A DNA stretch of 64,000 nucleotides from Algiphilus sp. Lineage in GTDB: Bacteria > Pseudomonadota > Gammaproteobacteria > Nevskiales > Nevskiaceae. The notes below the pieces were generated by a model. It was not told the DNA's origin. It was given only the letters and a program-made list of their open reading frames with translations, and did not search any database. The stretch covers positions 1 to 64,000 of the forward strand of contig NZ_JAGLEJ010000039.1 in the NCBI RefSeq assembly GCF_023145115.1. The letters run 5' to 3'. The first letter of the stretch is position 1. Each line of letters opens with the position of its first letter. This document shows positions 9,326 through 17,140 of the stretch, piece after piece. Position numbers and translations under genes: made by a program.

Positions 9326-10129
9326 ATGAACGGCGCCGCAACACCTGTCGCCCATCACAGGGTGCTGGCCCTGCCCTCAACCCAATCGCAGAGCCGAACC
9401 GCGCTCGGCCCGGAGGACGACTGCCCGTGGGTCGCCGTCGGTGGTGGCGGCGGCGGTGGCGGTGGCGGAGGAGGCGGCGGCGGTGGTGGCGGCACGGGCA
9501 TCGGCGCCCCGCTCGAAGGCGGCTGCTTCAGCAAGCTCCTCGGGGTGGTGCTGGTCCTGATTGTCTGCGCGCACCTGTTCGTGGCCTTTGCACCCGAGCC
9601 CGCGGATGTGGAGCGCCGCCTGGTGGAAGTCGCGGTGGTGCTGCCCGGTTCCGTGATCGACGATCTGGACCGGGTCGCCATGGATGCCGGCTTTGCCAGC
9701 GAAGGGCAGCGCCGCGACACGCTCGACGCCCTCATGGACGCGGTGGACCCGGCCGAGGTCGATCAGGGCTTCGTGCGCGTGCTGGTGGACCCGGACCGGG
9801 GCGGCAACGTCTTCGTCAGCTCCAAGCGCCGCTACGAGCGCCAGCTCCGACGCGCCGATCTGGGCGAGCTCACCGACGTCGACCTGCGCACGGCCCGCGC
9901 CGCTGACCCGCCGTCGGAGGCCGTGGTGCTCGGCGTGATCGTCAGCCGGCCGACGTCCATCGGCGCGCCGATCCAGGGCGACACCTGGGCGGCCAGGGAC
10001 TTTCTCTGGCAGACCAGCACGACGACCCCGGAGGACGGCCCGGTGGTCCTGTACTTCTACTACGGCCCGGACCCGGGGGACACGCTCAGCGAGCGCGAGG
10101 CACGGCGCGTGCTCGCCGATCTCACCTAG
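9326..10129 (+). CDS. Hypothetical membrane-anchored protein with an 18-glycine run
   Basis: A 267-residue protein of unknown function. Residues 39-56 are 18 consecutive glycines. One transmembrane helix follows at about 71-89 (LLGVVLVLIVCAHLFVAFA). The rest is a roughly 175-residue domain, extracytoplasmic or cytoplasmic depending on topology. ATG 9326 is chosen because a strong GGGAGGAG Shine-Dalgarno lies 5 bp upstream; an in-frame start at 9272 lacks one. The gene stands alone between the MITE-like element and a converging TPM-domain gene. Confidence 0.6.
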   Translation: MNGAATPVAHHRVLALPSTQSQSRTALGPEDDCPWVAVGGGGGGGGGGGGGGGGGGTGIGAPLEGGCFSKLLGVVLVLIVCAHLFVAFAPEPADVERRLVEVAVVLPGSVIDDLDRVAMDAGFASEGQRRDTLDALMDAVDPAEVDQGFVRVLVDPDRGGNVFVSSKRRYERQLRRADLGELTDVDLRTARAADPPSEAVVLGVIVSRPTSIGAPIQGDTWAARDFLWQTSTTTPEDGPVVLYFYYGPDPGDTLSEREARRVLADLT

Positions 10130-10202
10130 CCTTCGTTGCTGCCTGCGCTCGCCAAGGCTTCCAGCCTTCCGATCATGTCGGGCTCGCGGCCGCGCGAGAA
10201 AG

Positions 10203-10230
10203 CCCGCTCCCCCGACCTCGGGCGAGCGGG
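10203..10230. terminator. Possible bidirectional terminator between converging genes
   Basis: A 7-bp stem CCCGCTC/GAGCGGG with a G+C-rich inner loop lies in the 175-bp gap between two converging genes. Only two T residues follow on the plus strand, so it would be a weak intrinsic terminator. Confidence 0.35.
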
Positions 10231-10304
10231 TTGGGTGAAGGCGTGCCGACGCCAGCCGGCCAATGGCGCAAGCCGGTCTGGCTGACCGGTGGCCGACGTG
10301 GCCG

Positions 10305-10922
10305 TTACGACAGGATCACCAGATGATTGGGCAGCTCGTTACGCTCGTGGGTGGCGGGCACGTGCTCTTTCAGGAGCTTGCCGCAGGCAGCAATGCAGTC
10401 GAGGAATCCCTGCCGGGTCTGGCCCTGGCGCACCTGGGCGGTGAAGCGCGCCACTATGTCTTCCCACACCGCGTTGTCCAGGACGTCGGCAATGCCCTGG
10501 TCAACCAGGATCTCCACATAGCGTTCGGCCTCCGACACGAAGATCAGCATGCCGGTGGCGCCCTTGGTGTGGTGCAGGTTCTGCTCCAGGAACTGCCGCC
10601 GCGCCAGGTTCGACGCCCGCCAGTAACGCACCTGCCGGGGAATCAGGCGGGTGCTGATGCCGGGCATCCGGAACAGCAGGCTGATCAGGATGAAGGCGCC
10701 CCACTGCACAAGCAACAGGATGTCGGCACCGAACCAGCCGCCGAGGTAGTTGGCGATGCCGGGCACCAGCAGCGCCAGGATGCCGGCCCAGACCAGGGGG
10801 ATATAGGCGTAGTTGTCGGACTGGGCCGTCAGCACGGTCACCAGTTCGGCGTCGGTTTCCCGTTCCACGTCATTGATGGCGGCGGTAACGGCTTCCTGAT
10901 CGCTCTTGCTCAGCAATGTCAT
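10305..10922 (-). CDS. TPM-domain membrane protein
   Basis: A 205-residue protein of the TPM/YgcG-related group. Hydrophobic segments at about residues 40-62 and 70-95 suggest two transmembrane helices inside a TPM-type fold (ERETDAELVTVL near the N-terminus, VSEAERYVEILVDQGI later). It is the last gene of a LemA, TPM, TPM trio on the minus strand. LemA and TPM proteins occur together widely and are thought to act at the membrane, but the biochemical role of this family is unsettled. Confidence 0.75.
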   Translation of the reverse strand: MTLLSKSDQEAVTAAINDVERETDAELVTVLTAQSDNYAYIPLVWAGILALLVPGIANYLGGWFGADILLLVQWGAFILISLLFRMPGISTRLIPRQVRYWRASNLARRQFLEQNLHHTKGATGMLIFVSEAERYVEILVDQGIADVLDNAVWEDIVARFTAQVRQGQTRQGFLDCIAACGKLLKEHVPATHERNELPNHLVILS

Positions 10923-10982
10923 GATTCTGTGGCTCTCATCGTCCGGTAAGGGGGGTCAGCACGCGCGGATGGCTTTGCGGGG

Positions 10983-11747
10983 TTACCAGCCACCGGAGGC
11001 ACCACCACCGCCGAAACCGCCTCCGCCGCCGCCAAAGCCGCCGCCTCCGCCGCCGAAGCCGCCACCACGGCCGCCCATGGCCGCGCCGAGCACGGCCGCG
11101 CCCACCAGGGCCGCGCCGCCGCGAGCGCCACGGCCACCGCTACTGCCGATAAGGAACACCACCGCGAGCATGAGGAAGAAGAGCAGCCCCACCAGGCCGG
11201 CATTGGGTTTCTCCTCGACGGCACGGGTTCGCCGGCCCTGGGAGACCGCCATCGGCTCACCGCCGAGGACCTGGATCATGGCGGCGGTGCCGTTGACGAT
11301 ACCGGCCTGGAAATCGCCCTGACGGAATGCCGGGGTGATGATGCGATTGATGATGACCGAGGCGTCGGCGTCGGTGAGCCGGCCTTCAAGGCCATAGCCC
11401 ACCTCGATGCGCACTTCGCGTTCATCGTGCGCCACGATCAGCAGGGCGCCGTTGTCCTCGCCCTCCTGTCCGATGCCCCAGTGCCGGCCCAGCTGGTAGC
11501 CGAAATCCTCGATCGGAAAGCCCTGGAGGTCCGGCAGCGTCACCACCACGAGCTGCTCGGTGCTGGCCTGCTCGTGGGCCTGGAGCATCTGGCTCAGGCG
11601 CGATTCCGCTTCCGGGGAAAGCATCTCGGCCTGATCCACCACCCGGCCGGTCAGCTCCGGAAACTCCGGCGTTGACTGGGCCCACGGGGCGGCCGGGAGC
11701 AGAAGCAGCAACGCCAGCAGCAAGCCTTTGCGGGGCCGCACCATCAT
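10983..11747 (-). CDS. TPM-domain protein (YgcG family) with Gly-rich C-terminus
   Basis: A 254-residue exported or membrane-anchored protein. It has a signal peptide at residues 1-23, a TPM domain at about 30-165 (LTGRVVDQAEMLS, then YGLEGRLTDADASVIINRII), a transmembrane helix at about 185-203, and a Gly/Phe-rich tail built of GGGGGFGG repeats. Its ATG overlaps the stop of the upstream LemA gene, so the two are translationally coupled. The repetitive glycine tail is common in YgcG-type proteins. The exact activity is unknown. Confidence 0.85.
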   Translation of the reverse strand: MMVRPRKGLLLALLLLLPAAPWAQSTPEFPELTGRVVDQAEMLSPEAESRLSQMLQAHEQASTEQLVVVTLPDLQGFPIEDFGYQLGRHWGIGQEGEDNGALLIVAHDEREVRIEVGYGLEGRLTDADASVIINRIITPAFRQGDFQAGIVNGTAAMIQVLGGEPMAVSQGRRTRAVEEKPNAGLVGLLFFLMLAVVFLIGSSGGRGARGGAALVGAAVLGAAMGGRGGGFGGGGGGFGGGGGGFGGGGASGGW

Positions 11748-12364
11748 CAGAACTGCACCGCTGGTGCGTCGTCCGCGTTCTCCGTGGTGGCTTCGAAGTT
11801 GGCGCGGGGCTCCAGATCGCTATACAGGATGCTGTGCCAGATCTTGCCCGGGAAGGTGCGCAGCTCGGTGTTGTAGCGCTCCACCGCCTGAATGAAATCC
11901 CGGCGCGCGACGGCGATGCGATTCTCCGTGCCTTCGAGCTGAGACTGCAGGGCCAGGAAGTTCTGGTTCGACTTCAGGTCCGGGTAGCGTTCGGACACCG
12001 CCATCAGGCGGCTCAGGGCGCTGCTCAGCTCCCCCTGGGCCTGCTGGAACTGCTGCAGCTTCTCGGGGTTGTCGAGAATGCCCTCGTCCACCTGGATGGA
12101 GGTGGCCTTGGAGCGCGCCTCGGTCACCGCGGTCAGGGTTTCCTGCTCCTGGGCCGCGAAACCCTTGACGGTTTCCACCAGGTTGGGGATCAGGTCGGCG
12201 CGGCGCTGGTACTGATTTTCCACCTGGGACCAGGCGGCGGTGACGCGCTCGTCGTAGGTGGGGATGTTGTTGATCCCGCAGCCACTGAGCAGCAGAACCA
12301 GTGCCATCAACGACGCCAGCGGCCAAACGGCCCGCTGTTGAAACGGTTTGAGAAGGATGCCCAT
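11747..12364 (-). CDS. LemA-family lipoprotein
   Basis: A 205-residue LemA protein with a predicted lipoprotein signal (LLLSGC). The coiled LemA domain follows, with the hallmark AWSQVENQYQRRADLIPNLV near its start and YNTELRTFPGKIW near its end. I use the internal ATG at 12364 because the 34 upstream in-frame residues do not belong to the family and would bury the signal. It is the first gene of the LemA/TPM/TPM operon. LemA proteins are envelope proteins of unclear biochemical function. Confidence 0.88.
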   Translation of the reverse strand: MGILLKPFQQRAVWPLASLMALVLLLSGCGINNIPTYDERVTAAWSQVENQYQRRADLIPNLVETVKGFAAQEQETLTAVTEARSKATSIQVDEGILDNPEKLQQFQQAQGELSSALSRLMAVSERYPDLKSNQNFLALQSQLEGTENRIAVARRDFIQAVERYNTELRTFPGKIWHSILYSDLEPRANFEATTENADDAPAVQF

Positions 12365-12437
12365 GGCGTTCTGCCCCCGAAGCGGTTGCGTGAAGAAGGG
12401 AGGATGCCCGCCCCTCGGGCGGAGGCACCGAACACCT

Positions 12438-13391
12438 TCACATGGGGACAGAGCCGCTGTTTTCAAGGTGGTCGGCCCTGCGAATCGCGGTCAATCCTTC
12501 GCGATAGGTCGTCACGCGGAACTCGGGGAAGCGCTGCTTGAACCTGTCGGAGACGAAGAGGTTGTCGGCTTCGTAGCGCGGCAGCAGCTCGGCGGCGTCG
12601 CGCACCTGCCGGCTGAGCAGCCCGGCGGCCCTGAGCTGCCAGCGCTTCAGCACCTTGTAGCGGCCATCCGTGCCGAAGATTTCCGCGGCCAGCGCGACGA
12701 ACTGCCGATAGGTCAGCCGGTCATCGTCGCAGGGCAGATGCCAGGTCCGACCGTAGGCATCGGGCGTGTTGCCCAGCAGCGCCATCGCGCGGCTGGCATC
12801 GGGGGTGTAGATGAGGGTGCGCAGGGTGTCGTCGCGCAGGAAGACCCTGGCCGGCTTTCCCTGCCGGAGATTGTCGATGACGGTGCTGTTGGTGATGCTC
12901 TGCGTGATGCCCGGGCCGTAGAACTCGGGGGCGCGGCAGATCATGGCCTGCAGGCGCCCTTCTTTGATCGCGGCGAGTAGCTCGCGGGCCGCCGCGGCGC
13001 GCACCTCGCCCTTGGCGCCGTTGGGCCGGAACGCGATGTCCTCGGTCTGAGGCTGGGCGGTCTGCGGGTACATGTAGGTGTTGTCGAAGTAGACCAGCCG
13101 GGCGCCTTGGGCGGCGCAGGCGTCGATGACGTTGCGCATCAGCACCGGCCACTGCGCCACCCACAGGCGCGTGTCCATGGGCAGGCCGGCCGTCATGTAG
13201 ACGATCTCCGAGCCCTCGACGGCGCGCAGGGTCTGCGCCGGATCCAGCAGATCGGCCGCGCGCAGCTGGTCGGTGTCGTGCACCGCGCGCGGTCTGCGGC
13301 TCACCAGCCGGATGTCGCTGGTGAAGTCGCGCGCGAGGTGGGCGGCCAGCTCGCGCCCGATCTGGCCGTTGGCGCCAAGAATGGTCTGCAT
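12438..13391 (-). CDS. NAD(P)-dependent epimerase/dehydratase-like oxidoreductase
   Basis: A 317-residue extended-SDR protein with the Rossmann motif GANGQIGRELA at residues 6-16. Family-typical features include FDNTYMYPQ and GRTWHLPCDDD. It lies directly downstream of a MerR-type promoter (13422-13452) and is divergent from a MerR regulator gene, so it is a probable target of that regulator. The substrate is unknown. Such enzymes in MerR-linked units often act on sugars, quinones or reactive carbonyls. Confidence 0.84.
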   Translation of the reverse strand: MQTILGANGQIGRELAAHLARDFTSDIRLVSRRPRAVHDTDQLRAADLLDPAQTLRAVEGSEIVYMTAGLPMDTRLWVAQWPVLMRNVIDACAAQGARLVYFDNTYMYPQTAQPQTEDIAFRPNGAKGEVRAAAARELLAAIKEGRLQAMICRAPEFYGPGITQSITNSTVIDNLRQGKPARVFLRDDTLRTLIYTPDASRAMALLGNTPDAYGRTWHLPCDDDRLTYRQFVALAAEIFGTDGRYKVLKRWQLRAAGLLSRQVRDAAELLPRYEADNLFVSDRFKQRFPEFRVTTYREGLTAIRRADHLENSGSVPM

Positions 13392-13421
13392 GAGAGGACT
13401 CCGGAAGATCGCGTTTGACGC

Positions 13422-13452
13422 ACCCTACACTTGAAGTTAACTTGAATGTCAA
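13422..13452 (-). promoter_or_regulatory. MerR-type promoter/operator (19-bp spacer) for the epimerase gene
   Basis: On the minus strand TTGACA (13447-13452) and TAGGGT (13422-13427) are separated by 19 bp. This overlong spacer is the hallmark of MerR-activated promoters. The spacer holds the perfect palindrome AAGTTAACTT. It also lies in front of the divergent merR-like gene, so autoregulation is likely. A closely similar element occurs at 17042-17072. Confidence 0.78.
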
Positions 13453-13513
13453 GCCTCGCGCGCCATTCCACCCGTTCACGCGCGACGCCATCATTCCGAG
13501 CCCCGGAGGACGC

Positions 13514-13987
13514 ATGACGATGATGAAGATCGGCGAGCTGGCGACGAAGACCGGACTGGCCACTTCACGCATCCGCTTCTACGAGCGCATGGGCCTGCTG
13601 CAGCTCGTCGAACGCCAGAGCAACGGCTATCGCACCTATCCGCCAGAGGCGGTCATGGTGCTGAATCTCATCAAGTCCGCGCAGGATGCCGGGTTCAGCC
13701 TGGAGGAGCTGCGTAACCTGATGCCGCCCGACCTGACCAACTGGGAGCACGGCAAGCTGCATCAGGCCCTGCGCGACAAGGTGCACAGCATCGAGGTCCT
13801 GCAGCAGCGCCTGGAGGAAGGCAAAGCCAGGATCCTGCAGGTGCTCAAGGAGATCGAGGCAAAGCCGGACGACATGACCTGCGCGGCGAATGCTCGGCGC
13901 GTGATGTCGCGGATGGGCCTGGGCGACCTGCCGGCAACGGAGGCCGGGGAAGGCGGCAAGCAGCCGTCGCGCAGCCGGATGCCCTGA
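13514..13987 (+). CDS. MerR-family transcriptional regulator
   Basis: A 157-residue MerR-type regulator. Its N-terminal winged helix MKIGELATKTGLATSRIRFY and ERMGLL are typical, followed by a coiled-coil dimerisation helix (about 85-120, SIEVLQQRLEEGKARILQVL). I place the start at the ATG 3 bp after GGAGGA. No conserved metal-binding cysteine pair is visible in the tail; a single Cys occurs in DDMTCAANARR. It probably controls the divergent epimerase gene and, from promoter similarity, the operon ending at 14044. The inducer is unknown. Confidence 0.88.
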   Translation: MTMMKIGELATKTGLATSRIRFYERMGLLQLVERQSNGYRTYPPEAVMVLNLIKSAQDAGFSLEELRNLMPPDLTNWEHGKLHQALRDKVHSIEVLQQRLEEGKARILQVLKEIEAKPDDMTCAANARRVMSRMGLGDLPATEAGEGGKQPSRSRMP

Positions 13988-14043
13988 ATCCCCCGTTCGC
14001 GCACCCCGGCCCGTCACCCGCCCCGGCCCCGAGGCCGCGTGGT

Positions 14044-15099
14044 TCAGACGATCTCGATCGCTCCCGAGCCCGGCAGCCGCGATACCAGATCCGTGCCCAC
14101 CAGCCGGGCAGGCGTGTACGCGCCGCCGGCGGGTACTTCCGTCATCAGGTGATCGACGACTGCAAGCGCACCGGTCACCGTCAGGCTGTAGGCGTTGTCC
14201 GTGCGCACGCGGGCGGTCCTGGTTTCCCCGCGCGCGTTGCGGGCCTCGCCCCAGACGAAGGTCGGCTGCCTGGCACGGACCAACTCGCTGGGGCCCCGGA
14301 CGGTCTTGTCGATACGGGCCTTCAGCCAGCGCTGCACCCAGTCCCAGCCGAGCGCGGGGCGGAAGAGGTTGGCGATCCTCGCGCCACGGATCATCTTCGG
14401 CGAACCCGGAATGAAGACGCGGATGTCCGGAATCCCGGTACTGTGGAAGGCGGTGGACAGATCGCCCCACGGAATGGTCATGGCCAGCTTCTCGCCATCG
14501 CCGAAGTCGATGCGGCGCACCTCGAAGGCCAGCGGGACGGTCACCAGCTTGCCGCCGCGCCGGATCTTGCCGCCCTGCGCCATGCCCTCGACGGAGGTCT
14601 TGGCCGTGCCGGGGGACATGCCGGTGCGCGAATCGAAGCCCAGCGTCAGCTCGGTGGCGTCCGGCAGCGCATCCTTCAGCGCTGCCGCCACGCAGTCGGT
14701 GGGGATGACATCGAAGCCAACGCCCGGGCAGAGCACGACACCCGCCTCCCGGGCGCGCGCCGTCAGCGATTGCGCGTGCTCGAACACCGCGATCTCGCCG
14801 GTGATGTCCAGGTAGTGCGCACCGGCCTCGAGGCAGGCCGCCATCATCGGTGCGGCAGTAGCCGAGAACGGGCCGGCGCAGTGCAGCACCAGCCCGCAGT
14901 CCCGAAGCTGCCCGGCCAGCGAGCCAGTGTCGTCCAGCCCGAAGACTCGCGCTTCCAGCCCCAGCTCTCCGGCCAGCGCCTCGATGCGATCGCGCCGGCG
15001 TCCGGCCAGGATCGGCTTCAGACCGCGCTTCACCGCTTCGCGCGCGATGAGCTCGCCGGTGTAGCCATTGGCGCCGTAGATCATCCAGTTCATGGTCAT
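14044..15099 (-). CDS. Saccharopine-dehydrogenase-like NAD(P)-binding protein
   Basis: A 351-residue protein of the saccharopine dehydrogenase/trans-acting enoyl-reductase-like family. GANGYTGELIAREA is the N-terminal nucleotide-binding motif, AGRR and LHCAGPFSATAAPM are typical, and GVGFDVIPTDCVA marks the second conserved block. I prefer ATG 15099 to an upstream in-frame ATG at 15171 because the Rossmann fold begins there. It is the last gene of a three-gene unit under the MerR-type promoter at 17042-17072. The substrate is unknown; family members reduce lipid-like or carbonyl compounds. Confidence 0.84.
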   Translation of the reverse strand: MTMNWMIYGANGYTGELIAREAVKRGLKPILAGRRRDRIEALAGELGLEARVFGLDDTGSLAGQLRDCGLVLHCAGPFSATAAPMMAACLEAGAHYLDITGEIAVFEHAQSLTARAREAGVVLCPGVGFDVIPTDCVAAALKDALPDATELTLGFDSRTGMSPGTAKTSVEGMAQGGKIRRGGKLVTVPLAFEVRRIDFGDGEKLAMTIPWGDLSTAFHSTGIPDIRVFIPGSPKMIRGARIANLFRPALGWDWVQRWLKARIDKTVRGPSELVRARQPTFVWGEARNARGETRTARVRTDNAYSLTVTGALAVVDHLMTEVPAGGAYTPARLVGTDLVSRLPGSGAIEIV

Positions 15100-15154
15100 G
15101 GTGTTGTCCTGCGTCAGGTAATGGGTTGTTCCCGGGGTGGACGGCGGTGCCGCG

Positions 15155-15838
15155 CTACAGCAACTCGGCAACGCGTTGCGCGGTGGCCCTGGCCGATTGC
15201 GGGTTCTGGCCGGTCACCAGCCGCCCGTCCACGATCACGTGCGGCGTGAACGGCAGACGGCGCTTGTCGTAGAGGCCGCCCCGGTCCTTCGTTGCCTGCT
15301 CGGCGTTGTAGGGCACCTTCCCGGCGACGCCTGCCAGCACTTCCTCGGTCCAGGAAAAGCCGGTGAGCCTGCGGCCGGCGATCAGCAGGGAATCGTCCGA
15401 GAGCCTGGTATTGAGCAGGCCGCAATAACCGTGGCACACGGAGGACACGATGCCGCCGCTTTCGAAGACTTCCCGGGTGACGCGATTGAGGCCTTCGTCT
15501 TCGAGAAAGTCGTACATCACGGCGTGGCCGCCCGTGAAATAGATGGCATCGAAATCGGCGCCGTCGACCTCATCGGGGCTGGCGGTTTGCTCCAGCCATT
15601 GCATCCGGGATGGGTCGGCCAGCCAGGCCTTGGCCGTCGCGTCGATGTTGGGCCATTTCAGCGAGCGCGGCTCAAGCGGCGATTTGCCGCCGTTGGGGCT
15701 CATGATGACCTGCTCCCAGCCCTTCTCGGCGAAGACCGCCCAGGCGTGCGTGAGTTCGGACAACCAGAGCCCGGTAGCGTCGTCGGGATCGCTGTAGTGA
15801 GCGACGTTGGTGACAGCATGAAGAATGCGCTTGGTCAT
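15155..15838 (-). CDS. DJ-1/PfpI-family protein (class I glutamine amidotransferase-like)
   Basis: A 227-residue DJ-1/PfpI-superfamily protein. The nucleophile-elbow cysteine and following His are Cys135-His136 in SSVCHGYCG, and Glu28 sits where DJ-1-type proteins keep their conserved acid. It resembles Hsp31-type glyoxalase III/deglycase proteins more than peptidases. The start at 15838 has a good GAGAGGGA ribosome-binding site. It is the middle gene of the MerR-linked three-gene unit, consistent with detoxification of reactive carbonyl compounds, though that role is inferred. Confidence 0.82.
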   Translation of the reverse strand: MTKRILHAVTNVAHYSDPDDATGLWLSELTHAWAVFAEKGWEQVIMSPNGGKSPLEPRSLKWPNIDATAKAWLADPSRMQWLEQTASPDEVDGADFDAIYFTGGHAVMYDFLEDEGLNRVTREVFESGGIVSSVCHGYCGLLNTRLSDDSLLIAGRRLTGFSWTEEVLAGVAGKVPYNAEQATKDRGGLYDKRRLPFTPHVIVDGRLVTGQNPQSARATAQRVAELL

Positions 15839-15908
15839 GGCGGATTCCCTCTCTAGGCGGCGCGCGACAGCAACGAACGCGCGGGTAATAAGCAACGACG
15901 CGAGCAGG

Positions 15909-16922
15909 CTACCGCTTTTCCGCCAGTACGGCCGTCAGCGGGCGTGGCGCATACAGCGCGCTCTGGAAGCTCGGCACGTACTCGTACTTGAGCATCCTGC
16001 CCAGCTCCAGGGAGCGGATGAAACGCGACAGGCTGCCGTCCTCGCTCAGTTGCAGGTCGACCGTGTCGGTGCGGTAGCTCGCGGCGTGTTCCAGCTGGCG
16101 GGAGGTCGCGTAGCCGGAGATCAGCTCTCCATCCCGATCGGGATTCACGAAGCTGTTGGTCACCATGGTGACCTCGGTAGAGACGTCGCCGAGCTTCTCC
16201 GTTTCCAGCACAAGGTCGACCTTGCCCGTCTCGGCATCCGCGATCTCGAACACGACCTTTGAATCGGTTTCGCGATAGTCCATGCGGGTCAACCACTTCG
16301 GCAGGTTGTAACCCTCCACCCCGCGGACCCTGGCCAGCTCCGTGTCCACGGGAAGCTTGAGCACATAGCCCCAGAAATCGCTGTTCAGCGCCTGGCCGAT
16401 CAGGCTGATCGGGCCCAGGTTGGTCGTGCCGGGCTCGCTCGTGACGATGGACAGCGCGAACTCGTTGTAGCGGTCGTTATCGCAGTAGTGATAGGCGTAC
16501 GCCGTGACCGCCACCAGGCCCCGGCCGGGCCAGATCTGAAGCGGCTGAACCGCTTCCAGCACCTCGGCCGGCATCAGCTCGCGCAAACGTTCCAGATCGG
16601 CGGTGAAGATCGCGGTGACCCGGCTGTTCTCGTAGTAGAAATTGGGCGAGTAGCTCTCGAAGCCGATATCGACGCGGGTCTTCTCCAGCGTCCGGACCCA
16701 GCTCAGATCGAGCTCCGGCGATTCGCGCTCGATCACCGACAGCGGGGGATTCGAGCGGTAGCGGTCGTAGAGTCCGCCCGCGACCACGGGAACGTCGTGT
16801 CCCGCGATGTCGATGACGGTGGTGGCAGCGGCCTCGTCCGGGCCTTCCTGGTCTGCCCACGCGGCAGGGGCGCCCATGCAGGGCAACAGCGCGAGGGCGG
16901 CGAGAATCGGGGGCAGCTTCAT
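15909..16922 (-). CDS. Exported acetoacetate-decarboxylase-family protein
   Basis: A 337-residue protein with a clear signal peptide (MKLPPILAALALLPCMG, cleavage near residue 23) followed by an acetoacetate-decarboxylase-superfamily domain. The block EGYNLPKWLTRMDY around Lys209 resembles the region carrying the Schiff-base lysine of the family, though the assignment is by eye. Longer in-frame extensions upstream of 16922 are basic and lack family features. It is the first gene of a three-gene unit behind a MerR-type promoter. An exported enzyme of this fold is unusual, and its reaction is unknown. Confidence 0.7.
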   Translation of the reverse strand: MKLPPILAALALLPCMGAPAAWADQEGPDEAAATTVIDIAGHDVPVVAGGLYDRYRSNPPLSVIERESPELDLSWVRTLEKTRVDIGFESYSPNFYYENSRVTAIFTADLERLRELMPAEVLEAVQPLQIWPGRGLVAVTAYAYHYCDNDRYNEFALSIVTSEPGTTNLGPISLIGQALNSDFWGYVLKLPVDTELARVRGVEGYNLPKWLTRMDYRETDSKVVFEIADAETGKVDLVLETEKLGDVSTEVTMVTNSFVNPDRDGELISGYATSRQLEHAASYRTDTVDLQLSEDGSLSRFIRSLELGRMLKYEYVPSFQSALYAPRPLTAVLAEKR

Positions 16923-17041
16923 GATGATCGCATCCTTGGTGGCCGGAGAATGCGCCCCTGTCCGGGCGCTCCCGCGTCGCCCGGCGCCGCCGTGGCGCAC
17001 ATGGTGCGCGCTGCGGGGCCGATTCGACATCGGATGCGAGC

Positions 17042-17072
17042 AGGCTACGATTGAACCTGACTTTAAGGTCAA
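17042..17072 (-). promoter_or_regulatory. Second MerR-type promoter (19-bp spacer)
   Basis: On the minus strand TTGACC (17067-17072) and TAGCCT (17042-17047) are 19 bp apart. Aligned with the promoter at 13422-13452, 22 of 31 positions agree, including AAGT and TTCAA in the spacer and GTAG at its end. It lies about 120 bp before the gene starting at 16922 and probably drives the three-gene operon down to 14044. Confidence 0.7.
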
Positions 17073-17140
17073 GCTCTGCGGTTGCCGGTCTTCGGGCGGG
17101 CCGACGGATGAACACTTCGGGCCGCGACCGGGCCACAGCG

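Noticed and set aside
12365..12466. A 34-residue N-terminal extension of LemA
   Set aside because: It would place the lipoprotein signal internally. The 12364 ATG immediately precedes that signal.
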